From NCBI RefSeq assembly GCF_014197105.1, contig NZ_JACIEV010000004.1:322784-386783 (forward strand): a DNA stretch of 64,000 nucleotides, written 5' to 3'. Source of the DNA: Sphingomonas jinjuensis. GTDB taxonomy: Bacteria > Pseudomonadota > Alphaproteobacteria > Sphingomonadales > Sphingomonadaceae. Positions 1 to 8,852 of this stretch are shown here, in pieces. Made by a program: the position numbers and the translations under genes. The first letter of the stretch is position 1, and each line of letters begins with the position of its first letter. Under the pieces are notes generated by a model. The model was not told the DNA's origin and did no database searches. It saw only the letters and a list, made by a program, of their open reading frames with translations.

Positions 1-2030
1 TCGAGCGCAACTATCTCGTCGCGCTCGGCCGCCTGGCCGAAGTGGAGGGGGACAAGGCGATCTGGCAGGACCTGCGTCAGCGTCTGTTCGTCGATCCCGC
101 CGCACTCCCTGCCGAATATGCCAAGAGCCCCGCGTGGCTGCGCACGCTGATGGATGCCTGGGCGGCAGGCCTCAACGCCTATCTCGCCGATCATCCCGGC
201 GCCGGCCGCGGCATCACCCGCTACGAGCCCTGGATGGCGCTGGCCTTTTCCGAAGGCAGCATCGGCGGCGACATCGAGCGCGGCGTCGACCTAAAGGCGC
301 TCCAGGCCTTCTACGACCGCACGCCCGCGACCGCCGCGACGTCGGCACCGCTGCGGCTTGCCGACGCCGGCCGCCTCATCGAGCCCAAGGGATCGAACGG
401 CATCGCCATCGGCCCGTCGCGGACCGCCGACGGTCACGCGCTCCTGTGGATCAACCCGCACACGTCCTTCTTCTTCCGTGCCGAGCAGCAGGTGACCAGC
501 GACGCCGGGCTCGACGTCTATGGCGCCGCGACCTGGGGCCAGTTCTTCGTCTACCAGGGGTTCAATCGCCGTCTCGGCTGGATGCACACGTCGAGCGGCG
601 TCGACAATATCGACGAGTTCAGCGTCGAGGTACGGCGCAACGGCACCGGCTGGACCTATCGCTACGGCAACGAATGGCGCCCGGTCCGCACCCGCCAGAC
701 GACCATCGCCTATCGCCGCGCCGACGGCGCCATGGCCAGCCGCAGCTTCACCATCCTGTCGACGCATCACGGCCCGATCATCCGCGCCGAGAACGGCCGC
801 TGGGTCGCGGTCGCGATGCTCAACAACCCGCGCCCCGCGCTCGAGCAGAGCTTCCTGCGCACCCGCGCGACCAGCCTTGCCGACTATCTGGCAATCGCCG
901 ATCGCAAGGCGAACTCGTCGAACAACACCATCTTCGCGAGCGCCGATGGCACCATCGCCTATCTCCATCCGCAATTCGTGCCGATCCGCGACGACCGCTT
1001 CGACTACACCCGCACCGTCGACGGCAGCGATCCCGCGACCGACTGGAAGGGGCTGCACAAGCTGTCCGACCTGCCCCAGGTCGTACGCCCCGGCAGCGGC
1101 TGGATCGCGAATACCAACAACGCGCCCTGGACCGCCGCCGGCGCCGACAGCCCCAAGGCGGCGTCCTTCCCCCGCTACATGGACCAGCTCGGCGAGAACC
1201 CACGCGGCATCCATGCCGCCTTGCTGCTGAAGGACGCCAAGGACCTGACGCCGCTCGCCTTGCGCGATCTCGCCTTCGACAGCTTCCTGCCGCTCTTCGC
1301 CGAACAGATCCCCCTGCTCGACCGCGGCGTGGCGGCGCTCCCGGCCGGCGACCCGCGCCGCCAGCGCCTCGCCGCGCCGCTCGCCATGCTCGACGGCTGG
1401 GACCGGCGCTGGTCGGCGACGTCGCAGCCGACCTCGCTCGCGGTCTATTGGGGCGAGGCGCTGTGGACGAGCGAGGGTCCGAAGGCCGCCGCCGCCAACA
1501 TGCCGATCTTCCAGTGGCTCACGGAGCGCTCCACCGACGCCGCGCGTGTCGAGGCGCTCGATGCTGCGGTCACGCGGATGACGCGCGAGCAGGGCAGCTG
1601 GCGCGTCGCCTGGGGCTCGATCAACCGCTTCCAACGGCTGTCGGGCGCGATCAAGGCGCGGTTCGACGATCGCGGCCCCAGCCTGTCCGTGCCCTTCACC
1701 TCGGGCAATTTCGGGTCGCTCGCCTCGTTCGGCGTCGAGCGCCAGCCGGGCACGCGCTGCTTCTACGGCACCAGCGGCAACAGCTTCGTCGCCGTCGTCG
1801 AGTTCGGCCCGACGATCCGCGCCTGGGCGATTTCCGCTGGCGGCGAAAACGGTGACCCCGCCTCACCGCACTTCACCGACCAGGCGCGCCGCTACACCAC
1901 CGGCGACCTGCGCCCGATCCTGCTCGATGCGAAGGATCTGGCGGGGCTGAAGAGCTATCATCCCGGCGAATCTCGTCCGGCCGGTCCCGTGACGAAGGTC
2001 GAGCCGATCACCGGCAAGTGCGGCGAATAA
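1..2030 (+). CDS. penicillin acylase family protein (N-terminal part cut by window edge)
   Basis: N-terminal-nucleophile hydrolase that would cleave amide bonds of acylated substrates, such as beta-lactam side chains or acyl-homoserine lactones; the substrate cannot be told from sequence. The frame is open from base 3 (reading ERNYLVALGRLAEVEGD), so the real start lies left of the window; the GTG at 42 is not the true start. The autoprocessing and catalytic Ser is in KGSNGIAIG (codon at 393), which would become residue 1 of the beta chain. The later TNNAPW stretch fits the oxyanion-hole Asn region of this family. The protein is a periplasmic precursor in known relatives. A strong extragenic palindrome follows the stop, and galM converges from the other strand. 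Confidence 0.9.
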   Translation, partial: ERNYLVALGRLAEVEGDKAIWQDLRQRLFVDPAALPAEYAKSPAWLRTLMDAWAAGLNAYLADHPGAGRGITRYEPWMALAFSEGSIGGDIERGVDLKALQAFYDRTPATAATSAPLRLADAGRLIEPKGSNGIAIGPSRTADGHALLWINPHTSFFFRAEQQVTSDAGLDVYGAATWGQFFVYQGFNRRLGWMHTSSGVDNIDEFSVEVRRNGTGWTYRYGNEWRPVRTRQTTIAYRRADGAMASRSFTILSTHHGPIIRAENGRWVAVAMLNNPRPALEQSFLRTRATSLADYLAIADRKANSSNNTIFASADGTIAYLHPQFVPIRDDRFDYTRTVDGSDPATDWKGLHKLSDLPQVVRPGSGWIANTNNAPWTAAGADSPKAASFPRYMDQLGENPRGIHAALLLKDAKDLTPLALRDLAFDSFLPLFAEQIPLLDRGVAALPAGDPRRQRLAAPLAMLDGWDRRWSATSQPTSLAVYWGEALWTSEGPKAAAANMPIFQWLTERSTDAARVEALDAAVTRMTREQGSWRVAWGSINRFQRLSGAIKARFDDRGPSLSVPFTSGNFGSLASFGVERQPGTRCFYGTSGNSFVAVVEFGPTIRAWAISAGGENGDPASPHFTDQARRYTTGDLRPILLDAKDLAGLKSYHPGESRPAGPVTKVEPITGKCGE

Positions 2031-2032
2031 TC

Positions 2033-2135
2033 CCACCCCGGCGAAGGCCGGGGCCCAGTTGCGACGATGTCGGTGACGGCGCGAAGCCTGCTTCACGGTC
2101 GTCTTGCAACTGGGCCCCGGCCTTCGCCGGGGTGG
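2033..2135. repeat. extragenic palindromic element, perfect 30-bp inverted repeat
   Basis: Arms at 2033-2062 and 2106-2135 are perfect reverse complements, separated by 43 bases. Each arm holds its own smaller hairpin of the form CCCCGGC-GAAG-GCCGGGG. The element fills the gap between two convergent genes and ends 3 bases from the galM stop, so it may also act as a two-way transcription terminator. This resembles dispersed REP-like elements of sphingomonad genomes; that part is from general knowledge. Confidence 0.85.
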
Positions 2136-2138
2136 AGC

Positions 2139-3161
2139 TCACCCGACGATATCCAACGTAAACCGCGTCTCCGCCCGATACGTCTCGCCCGGATCGAGCC
2201 GCGTCGAGGGAAAACCCGGCCGGTTCGCCGCATCGGGCCACCCTTGCGTCTCCAGGCACAGCGCCGATCGCCGCACATAGCCATCGCCCAGCGCGTTGCC
2301 GCTGTAGAACTGCAATCCCGGCGCATCGCTGGCGATCGTCAGCCGCCGCCCGCTTGCCGGATCGACCAGCACGGCGACATCGCGCAAGCCCTGACCCCGC
2401 AGCGCGAAGTTATGGTTGTAGCCATCGCCGATCCGCAGCTGCTCGTCCGCGCCGCCGATCAGGCTGCCGACGGCTCGCGCCTCGCGATAGTCGAACGGCG
2501 TGCCCGCCACCGGCACCACCGCGCCCGTCGGCAGCTGCGCCGCACCGATCGGCAGGTAATCGTCCGCGGCGATGCTCAGCCGATGGTCGAGCGCCGATCC
2601 GCCGCTGCCCGACAGGTTGAAATACGGATGCGCCACCAGATTGACATGCGTCGGCCGATCGGTCGTCGCCTCGTACCGGATCGACAGCGTCGCGCGCTCG
2701 ACCACGAAGGTCGCGCGCACCGACAGCCGCCCGGGATGCCCCTGGTCGCCATCCTCGCCGACCAGCGTCATCACCGCCGCCGTCGCATCGGCGCGCTCGA
2801 TTGTCCACAGCCGCTTGTCGAACCCCAGCGGCCCGCCGTGCAGCTGGTTGTCGCCCTCGTTCGCGACGAGCGGATAGTGCACGCCGTCGATCGTATAGGC
2901 GGCACCGCCGATCCGGTTCGCCACGCGCCCGCACGTCGCCCCCATCCGCGCGTCCGGCCCCGGCGCACCGCCCGCAGGATGCAGCTCGGGCCATTCGGGG
3001 CCGACCAGCACATTGGCCAAGGCCCCGACGCGATCGGGCGCGACGATGGCCAGCATCGTCACGCCCAGATCGGTCAGCCGCACCGCGATGCCGTCGCCGA
3101 CCAGCTCGACGACGTGCGCGGTGCGGCCGTCGGGCAGGCGGCGCGGCCCCCCTTTCGCCAC
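2139..3161 (-). CDS. galM: aldose 1-epimerase (galactose mutarotase)
   Basis: Interconverts alpha and beta anomers of aldoses such as galactose, the first step after galactoside hydrolysis. The 340-residue protein has the family's usual length. It shows QLHGGPLGFDK (about 106-116), the catalytic His in VNLVAHPYFNLSG (His178), the sugar-binding Asp in IGDGYNH (about 246), and the catalytic Glu in LCLETQGWPD (Glu304). There is no signal peptide, although periplasmic forms exist elsewhere. It starts at GTG with only a weak Shine-Dalgarno, 14 bases after the TonB receptor stop, so it is probably read from the receptor's transcript. Together with the receptor and the GH36 enzyme it forms a galactoside-use locus. 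Confidence 0.9.
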   Translation of the reverse strand: MAKGGPRRLPDGRTAHVVELVGDGIAVRLTDLGVTMLAIVAPDRVGALANVLVGPEWPELHPAGGAPGPDARMGATCGRVANRIGGAAYTIDGVHYPLVANEGDNQLHGGPLGFDKRLWTIERADATAAVMTLVGEDGDQGHPGRLSVRATFVVERATLSIRYEATTDRPTHVNLVAHPYFNLSGSGGSALDHRLSIAADDYLPIGAAQLPTGAVVPVAGTPFDYREARAVGSLIGGADEQLRIGDGYNHNFALRGQGLRDVAVLVDPASGRRLTIASDAPGLQFYSGNALGDGYVRRSALCLETQGWPDAANRPGFPSTRLDPGETYRAETRFTLDIVG

Positions 3162-3175
3162 GCCGCCTGCCGCGC

Positions 3176-5962
3176 TCAGAAATTCACCCGCGCGCCCAGC
3201 GAGATACGGCGGCCCTGGTCGGACACCGTGATCAGCCGCTCCTCGAAGCGCGAATAGCTCTTGAACTTCGCGTTGGTCAGGTTGAGCACCTCGGTGAAGA
3301 ACGAGAGATTCTCGTTCGCCCGCAGCGACGCGCTGAGATCGATCTGGTCATAGCCGAAGATATTCTCCGGCTGGCTCTGCGGCCCGAACGTCTGGCGCAG
3401 GAACGGCGCGCGCCAATTGTACGCACCACGCACCTGTACCGCGCCCTTTTCGTAGAACAGCACGACGTTGGCGGTGTCCGACAGGCCCTCGACGTTGAAC
3501 GTCTGGTTGCTCAGCGACGGGTCGAAGCGGATCGAGCTTCTCACCAGCGTATAGTTCGCGCTGGCACCAAAGCCGTCGAACGGCGCCGGCAGGAAGTCGA
3601 ACGTCGTCTGCACCGCCGCCTCCAGGCCGTACACGTCGCCCTTCTGCGCATTGTACGGGCGATTGGCGATGAACGTCAGCCCGAAATACTGCTCGGGCTG
3701 CTGGCCGGAGATGATGAAATTCTCCAGCTTTTTGTAGAAGCCTGCCAGGCTGACATAGCTGGTCTTGCTCAGATAATAGTCCACCGAGGCATCGGCGTTC
3801 CACGCCAGGAACGGCTTCAGATAGGGATTGCCGCCACTGATCGTGTTCGAGTTGGGCGGGCGGAAGGTGAAGTCCTGCGACAGCCCCAGCCGCGACAGCG
3901 TCGGCCGGGTCAGCGTGCGCGAACCGGCGAGGCGTGCGGTCAGCCGATCGGTGATGTCGACGCGGAAGTTCAGCGTCGGCAGGAAATAGGTATAGCTGTT
4001 GTTCGCGGTCACCGGCACCGTCGGGCTGTACACCGGCACTGCCGCGGTCGGATCGGCCGGGTTCTGGATGATGTTCAACAGCGTCACCGAATAGCCGGTC
4101 GCCAGCAGATCGGTGTGAATGACGCGAACGCCCGCCATACCGGTCCAGCGGCTGTCGCCGAAATTGCCGCCGAACGTCGCCTGCAGATAGGCGGCATAAG
4201 TATTCTCGCGCACCGTGCCCGACCCGCGGTCGCGATCGATCGGATCGAGGCTGTTGTTGTTGCCCTGATACACCGCCAGGAAGCGGTTGCGCGCGTCGAT
4301 CGCCGACTGGCTCGTCCCGCCGACCTGGTTCACCGCCGCCGCGCTGCCATAATATTGAACCAACGACGCGGCGTTGTAATCGAGCCAGGTCAGGTCGCGG
4401 CCCTGGACGTTGGCGCTGAAGTTGGTGAACAGCGATCCCGGCGCCACCGCCAGATAGCCGCAATAGAAGCAGCCGAGCGGGTCCGGCGATTCGCGCGACA
4501 CCGTCGTCTTCTTGCGGTTGGTGAACAGCACGCCGCCCTGCAGCTTGTCGAGAATGCCGCTGTTGACCGTCCAGGTCGCGTCCACCGTGCCCTGGTTGAT
4601 TGTATCGCCGTAACGATAGCCGCGCTCGGAGCAGCAGTGCAGCCGCGGTGCCGACTTGTCGTCGGTCGGCAGGATGTTGGTGATCGTCGGCAGCCCGCCC
4701 GGACCGTCAAGCTGGAAGGTCGGAGTGACGCCCACCTCGCGCGTGCCGACGACGTAGAACAGCTGGTCCGACGCATCGCGCGAATTCGAATGCGCGGCGT
4801 CGAACACCACCTTCAGATTGTCGGTCGCATCCCAGACGGCGTTGGCGCCGATCTGATAGGTGCGCGCATTCTGCGGGTTGGTCGCCACGATATTGTCGGC
4901 CGCCAGCCCCGACGACGACGTCGCCGGCAGTACCGTGAAGCTGGTCGCCGTGCCGTTGCCGTTGACCGTCGCGCGGGTGATGCGATCGGGATCGGTATAG
5001 AAGCCGAGCTGGTTGGTCCGGCTCTGCACCTTCTGCTGCGTATACAGCGCGTCGATGCCGATCTTCAGCCGGTCCGACGGCACGAAATCGACCGCGAAGG
5101 TGCCGCCGATACGCTCGCGCCGGCTGTTGGTGCTGGTGAAATTCAGCGTCCGCGGCACCGCGATGCGCAGGTCCTTCACGCCATCGCCGTTGCTGTCGAC
5201 GTTCTGGTCGGGAATCCAGCCGTCGGTGCTGATGTTCGACAGGCTGAAGATGCGCTTGTCGTAGATGCCGCTCGCCAGCACGCCGAAGGTGCGGTCGGCG
5301 TTCGACCAGCTGAGCACGCCCGACACGACCGGGGTGATCCGATCCGACGTATTGTCGTGGCGACCGGCGGCGCTGCCCGCGAAGTGCAGCCCGGCGCGAT
5401 CGGTCGGCCGCGCGGTGCGCAGGATCACCGTCGATCCGATCCCGCCCTCCTGCAGCCGCGCCTCGCTGCTCTTGTACACCTCGGCGCCGGTGATCAGTTC
5501 CGACGACAGGATGTCGAACGAGAAGGAGCGCCCGCCCGCCTCGGTCGACAGCAGGCGGTTGTTCAGTAGCACGGTGTTGAACTCCGGCCCCAGGCCGCGG
5601 ACGGTGATGCCGCGCCCCTCGCCGTTGACGCGGTCGACCGACACGCCGGTGATCCGCTGGAGCGATTCGGCGATGTTCGCGTCGGGGAACTGGCCGATGT
5701 CCTTGGCACTGATTGCGTCGACGACGCCGATCGTCTGGCGCTTGATCTCGAGCGCGTCGGCCAGGCTGGCGCGGATGCCGGTGACGACGACGTCCTCGGC
5801 TGCGCCATCCCCCGCCGCCGGGTCGACCTGCGCGCCCGGCGTGGGCTGGCTGCTCGGCAGGCCGCCCGGCTGGTCGTTGGCGGTCTGCGCCGATGCGGAC
5901 GCGGCGACCATGATGGCCGAGCCGGCGAGCAGCGCGGCGATGGTGCGACGGACGTAGATCAT
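3176..5962 (-). CDS. TonB-dependent receptor, probably for galactosides
   Basis: Outer-membrane active transporter of about 928 residues. It has a signal peptide ending ASASAQ, a plug domain opening with EDVVVTGIRASLADALEIK, the plug motifs ISAKDIGQFPDANIAESLQR and ITVRGLGPEFNTVLLNN, then a long beta-barrel ending in Phe (GARVNF). The plug wording is that of the Xanthomonas/Caulobacter carbohydrate-type TonB receptor family. I chose ATG at 5962, because GGGGAGGAAC lies just before it; the in-frame ATG at 5977 would place that ribosome site inside the gene. Its position beside an alpha-galactosidase and GalM suggests uptake of alpha-galactosides; this is inference. Expression probably follows the promoter module at 6055-6103. 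Confidence 0.92.
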   Translation of the reverse strand: MIYVRRTIAALLAGSAIMVAASASAQTANDQPGGLPSSQPTPGAQVDPAAGDGAAEDVVVTGIRASLADALEIKRQTIGVVDAISAKDIGQFPDANIAESLQRITGVSVDRVNGEGRGITVRGLGPEFNTVLLNNRLLSTEAGGRSFSFDILSSELITGAEVYKSSEARLQEGGIGSTVILRTARPTDRAGLHFAGSAAGRHDNTSDRITPVVSGVLSWSNADRTFGVLASGIYDKRIFSLSNISTDGWIPDQNVDSNGDGVKDLRIAVPRTLNFTSTNSRRERIGGTFAVDFVPSDRLKIGIDALYTQQKVQSRTNQLGFYTDPDRITRATVNGNGTATSFTVLPATSSSGLAADNIVATNPQNARTYQIGANAVWDATDNLKVVFDAAHSNSRDASDQLFYVVGTREVGVTPTFQLDGPGGLPTITNILPTDDKSAPRLHCCSERGYRYGDTINQGTVDATWTVNSGILDKLQGGVLFTNRKKTTVSRESPDPLGCFYCGYLAVAPGSLFTNFSANVQGRDLTWLDYNAASLVQYYGSAAAVNQVGGTSQSAIDARNRFLAVYQGNNNSLDPIDRDRGSGTVRENTYAAYLQATFGGNFGDSRWTGMAGVRVIHTDLLATGYSVTLLNIIQNPADPTAAVPVYSPTVPVTANNSYTYFLPTLNFRVDITDRLTARLAGSRTLTRPTLSRLGLSQDFTFRPPNSNTISGGNPYLKPFLAWNADASVDYYLSKTSYVSLAGFYKKLENFIISGQQPEQYFGLTFIANRPYNAQKGDVYGLEAAVQTTFDFLPAPFDGFGASANYTLVRSSIRFDPSLSNQTFNVEGLSDTANVVLFYEKGAVQVRGAYNWRAPFLRQTFGPQSQPENIFGYDQIDLSASLRANENLSFFTEVLNLTNAKFKSYSRFEERLITVSDQGRRISLGARVNF

Positions 5963-6054
5963 GTCGTTCCTCCCCATGCGGCCTGCCGTTCCCTGAGCCC
6001 GGCCGGCCTCGTGTCGGCAGGACGATCCCCAATGACCGCTCCCCTACCTCGCCG

Positions 6055-6103
6055 ATGATAATGTCATACTTTTATCATTATGTCATATATTTTTTGAAGC
6101 GCT
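6055..6103 (-). promoter_or_regulatory. repeated control module before the TonB receptor
   Basis: AT-rich island inside very GC-rich DNA. It holds two copies of AT(G/C)AT(A/T)ATGTCATA, at 6055-6068 and 6074-6087. On the far side, at 6098-6103, is AGCGCT, the centre typical of LacI-family operators. The same arrangement occurs before the alpha-galactosidase at 8358-8387. The gap 5963-6123 has no gene. The regulator is not in the window. Confidence 0.6.
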
Positions 6104-6123
6104 CCGGCGGTCGCTTGGGCGGC

Positions 6124-8346
6124 TCAACCACGCGTCAAGATGAAGCCCACGCCGACGAAATCGCCGCGCAGCGTTACGTCGACGCCGTGGTTCATCCAAT
6201 AGGCCCCCGTCGCGCGCGCCGGGATCGTCGCCGGCAGCGGCGTACCCTCCATCGTCTCGATCCGGTAATAGGCGTCGGGGTCGAGCCCGGTCAGCGCGAT
6301 CGTCGGCATCACGTCGAGCTTGTGGGTCGATCCGACCAGCGTGAACAGCGCCGCCTGGCTCTTGTCGGGCGCAACGTACAGGTTGGTCCAGCGCGGATCG
6401 GCGTCGCTCTCGCGGTTCAGGCGATACAGCTGCCCCTGCTGCACCGTCTCGCGGATCCGCTTGTACGAAGCGACATAATATTTCCCGAGCGCGAAGTCGG
6501 TCGCCTGCCACTTGTTCAGATTGGTGCCGATGCCGAGGCCACCCTGCATCGCCGACAGGAAGCGGAACGGCAGCGTCGTCTGCCGACCGTTGACCCAGTT
6601 GGGACTATCGGTAACCCACGCCATCATCGTCGCCGGCGCATAGGCCTGGGTATAGCCGTCCTGGATCAGCAGCCGGTCATAGGGGTCGGTATTATCAGAC
6701 GGCCACATTTCGTCGGTGCGCGCCATGATGCCCAGGTCGACGCGCCCGCCGCCGCCCGAGCAGCTCTCGATCTCGACATTGGGGTGCCGCTTGCGCAGCT
6801 CGTCGATGATCCAATACAGGTTGCGCACATAGGCGACGTAGATGTTCTGCTGCTCGCCCACCTCCGCATCGGGCCAGCCGGGTTCGGACCAGTTGCGGTT
6901 ATAGTCCCATTTTAGAAACGCGATGTCGTTCTGCGTCAGCAGGTCGTCGAGCACCTTGAGCAGGTGATCGCGCACGTCGGTCCGCGCCAGGTTCAGCACC
7001 AGCTGGTTGCGCCCCTCGGTCCGCGGCCGGCCCTTGAACTGCATCGCCCAGTCGGGATGCGCGCGGAACAGGTCGCTGTCGGCGTTGACCATCTCCGGCT
7101 CGACCCACAGGCCGAAATCCATCTTCAGCGACTTCACCTTGTCGATCAGCGGCTTCAGCCCGTTGGGGAATTTGGTCGGGTTGACCTGCCAGTCGCCCAG
7201 CCCGGCCTTGTCGTTGTTGCGCGCCCCGAACCAGCCGTCGTCCATCACGAAGCGCTCGACGCCCAGGCTCGCCGCCTTTTCGGCGAGCGCCATCTGCTCG
7301 GCCTCGTTGACCTTGAATTCGGTCGCTTCCCAGCTGTTGTACAGCACCGGGCGCAGCGGCAGCTTGCCGCCGCGCCTGGGCAGGATGCGCTCGCGCTCGA
7401 ACCGATGGAACAGCCGCGACGCGCCGCCGCGCCCCTCGTCGGAATAGCCGATGTAGAAGGTCGGCGTGTCCAGCGTCTCGCCCGGGCGCAGGCGATAGGC
7501 GAAGTCGAACGGGTTGAACCCGCCGACGATGCGGATGCGCCCGGTCACGTCCTGGTCGAACGACATCCGCCACGATCCGCTCCACGCCAGCGCACCGATC
7601 CACGCCGGGCCGCTCTCCTCGGTCGTGGTGGCGCGGGTGATCTGGAACCAAGGATTATTTTGGCTGCCCGTCGACCCGCGGCGGCTCTCCAGCACGGTCG
7701 CGCCGGCGCGCAGCGGCCGGTCCTGCAACGTCCACTCCGCCGCCCAGCGCCCGGTCGAATAATGCAGGCGATAGTCGTACGCGACCGGCAGCGTCACGCC
7801 CGCGCCCGCCGCCTGGTCGACGCGCACGTCGGTCGCCCCGCGATTCTCGACCACCGACGACCGCGCGATCACCCCTGTCGCGCGGTCGATGCGATAGATC
7901 AGCGTCACGAACAGCGGCCGGTCGAGGTCGCTCAGCGTCACCCGGATCTCATCGCCCGACACCTGATGGCTGCGATAATAGAGGACGAGATCGCGGTTGC
8001 CGTCGGGCCAGGTCACCTTCAGCGCCGGCTCCGAATACAGCCCGCCGCCCTGCCCGGCATATTCCTGCGGCACGACGTTGGCGGTGACGTCGAAGCCGCT
8101 CATCCCGCTCAGTTCGGGCGCGGCGAGCGGCGCGCGATCGGGCAGGCGCTTGCCCCAATAGACCGATTGGAGGATCCCCGCCGCGTTGATCTTGAACGCA
8201 TAGGTCACCTCGCCGCCGTCGAGCCTGAACATCTTATTCGCGGCATCGTAACTCGCCTCGGCCAGCGCCTCGGTCGAGGAAAAGAGCGAGGCGATCGCCC
8301 CGAGCGGAAGGAGCAGCGCCGCGCGCCGGATCGATGACTTGGCCAT
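6124..8346 (-). CDS. alpha-galactosidase, glycoside hydrolase family 36
   Basis: Retaining hydrolase that releases terminal alpha-linked galactose (melibiose, raffinose family). It has about 740 residues, typical for GH36. An N-terminal beta-sandwich (FRLDGGEVTYAF onward) is followed by a TIM barrel carrying the nucleophile in LKWDYNRNW (Asp481) and the acid/base in MWPSDNTDP (Asp551); ESCSGGGGRVDLGI precedes it as expected. A signal peptide (MAKSSIRRAALLLPLGA...ALA) indicates export. I use ATG 8346 because the signal peptide begins there; ATG 8370 is in frame and possible. The TTG at 8382 is unlikely. It lies upstream of the TonB receptor on the same strand and shares its promoter module. 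Confidence 0.93.
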   Translation of the reverse strand: MAKSSIRRAALLLPLGAIASLFSSTEALAEASYDAANKMFRLDGGEVTYAFKINAAGILQSVYWGKRLPDRAPLAAPELSGMSGFDVTANVVPQEYAGQGGGLYSEPALKVTWPDGNRDLVLYYRSHQVSGDEIRVTLSDLDRPLFVTLIYRIDRATGVIARSSVVENRGATDVRVDQAAGAGVTLPVAYDYRLHYSTGRWAAEWTLQDRPLRAGATVLESRRGSTGSQNNPWFQITRATTTEESGPAWIGALAWSGSWRMSFDQDVTGRIRIVGGFNPFDFAYRLRPGETLDTPTFYIGYSDEGRGGASRLFHRFERERILPRRGGKLPLRPVLYNSWEATEFKVNEAEQMALAEKAASLGVERFVMDDGWFGARNNDKAGLGDWQVNPTKFPNGLKPLIDKVKSLKMDFGLWVEPEMVNADSDLFRAHPDWAMQFKGRPRTEGRNQLVLNLARTDVRDHLLKVLDDLLTQNDIAFLKWDYNRNWSEPGWPDAEVGEQQNIYVAYVRNLYWIIDELRKRHPNVEIESCSGGGGRVDLGIMARTDEMWPSDNTDPYDRLLIQDGYTQAYAPATMMAWVTDSPNWVNGRQTTLPFRFLSAMQGGLGIGTNLNKWQATDFALGKYYVASYKRIRETVQQGQLYRLNRESDADPRWTNLYVAPDKSQAALFTLVGSTHKLDVMPTIALTGLDPDAYYRIETMEGTPLPATIPARATGAYWMNHGVDVTLRGDFVGVGFILTRG

Positions 8347-8357
8347 GGACGACGACG

Positions 8358-8391
8358 ATAATAATGTCATATATTTTAGCAAGCGCTGCCA
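8358..8391 (-). promoter_or_regulatory. control module before the alpha-galactosidase, LacI-type operator centre
   Basis: On the minus strand it reads TTGGCAGCGCTTGC, then an A/T run with ATATGACATTATTAT, ending about 12 bases before the ATG. AGCGCT is the centre of many LacI-family operators. The block 8365-8387 matches 6081-6103 at about 20 of 23 positions. It implies joint control of the galactosidase and the receptor. Confidence 0.6.
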
Positions 8392-8509
8392 AACGCTTTT
8401 GTCATGCCCACGTCAGCGCGGCTTCACCGGCACCGCGCTATCGCCCGTGATGCCACTTCATCTTTGGCCGGACCCGGAGGCGTATCGGTCCGTAGCGAGG
8501 AGACATGCG

Positions 8510-8731
8510 ATGCGTTTGAATAAGCTCGGCTCGGCAGCGGCGCTGGCGCTCATGCTCGCGGCGTCGCCATCCTATGCCGCAGGTTGCCTGAAGGGCGCCG
8601 CGGTAGGCGGCGTCGGCGGCCATTTCGTTGGTCGGGGTCATGCGGTCGCCGGCGCCGCCATCGGCTGCGCGGTCGGCCACCACCGCGCCAAAGTCGCCGC
8701 CCGCGAGCAGGCAAGGGCTGCGAAGAAATAG
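8510..8731 (+). CDS. small secreted glycine-rich protein, function unknown
   Basis: A 73-residue protein with a clear signal peptide (MRLNKLGSAAALALMLAAS...YAA). The mature part is short and Gly/Ala-rich (AVGGVGGHFVGRGHAVAGAA), with two Cys and a basic tail rich in Ala, Arg and Lys. The GxxxG-like spacing resembles glycine-zipper domains of small envelope proteins. The start at 8510 is supported by GAGGAG at 8497-8502; an ATG five bases earlier is in another frame. No neighbour suggests a role. A stem-loop follows the stop. Confidence 0.7.
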   Translation: MRLNKLGSAAALALMLAASPSYAAGCLKGAAVGGVGGHFVGRGHAVAGAAIGCAVGHHRAKVAAREQARAAKK

Positions 8732-8741
8732 CTCCTTTTCA

Positions 8742-8765
8742 ATCCTCCCCCGCCAAGGGGAGGAT
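8742..8765 (+). terminator. stem-loop after the small secreted protein
   Basis: ATCCTCCCC at 8742-8750 pairs with GGGGAGGAT at 8757-8765 around a 6-base loop. There is no long T run, so it is either a weak terminator or a fragment of the CCTCCCC-type repeat seen again at 16045-16173. Confidence 0.45.
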
Positions 8766-8852
8766 CAAAGAGCTTTAACCTCCCTCAACCGGTCGGAACA
8801 CTCTCCGCGCCGACGCGCTCTCGCATCCTATCATCGCGAGACAGCTTCCCTG

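Noticed and set aside
2801..5569. Long plus-strand open frame opposite the TonB receptor
   Set aside because: Composition is Arg-rich and domain-free, while the minus strand encodes a complete TonB receptor.
8628..8852. N-terminal extension of the Mfd-family protein
   Set aside because: It would overlap the small secreted protein and cross its terminator; residues there have no Mfd character.
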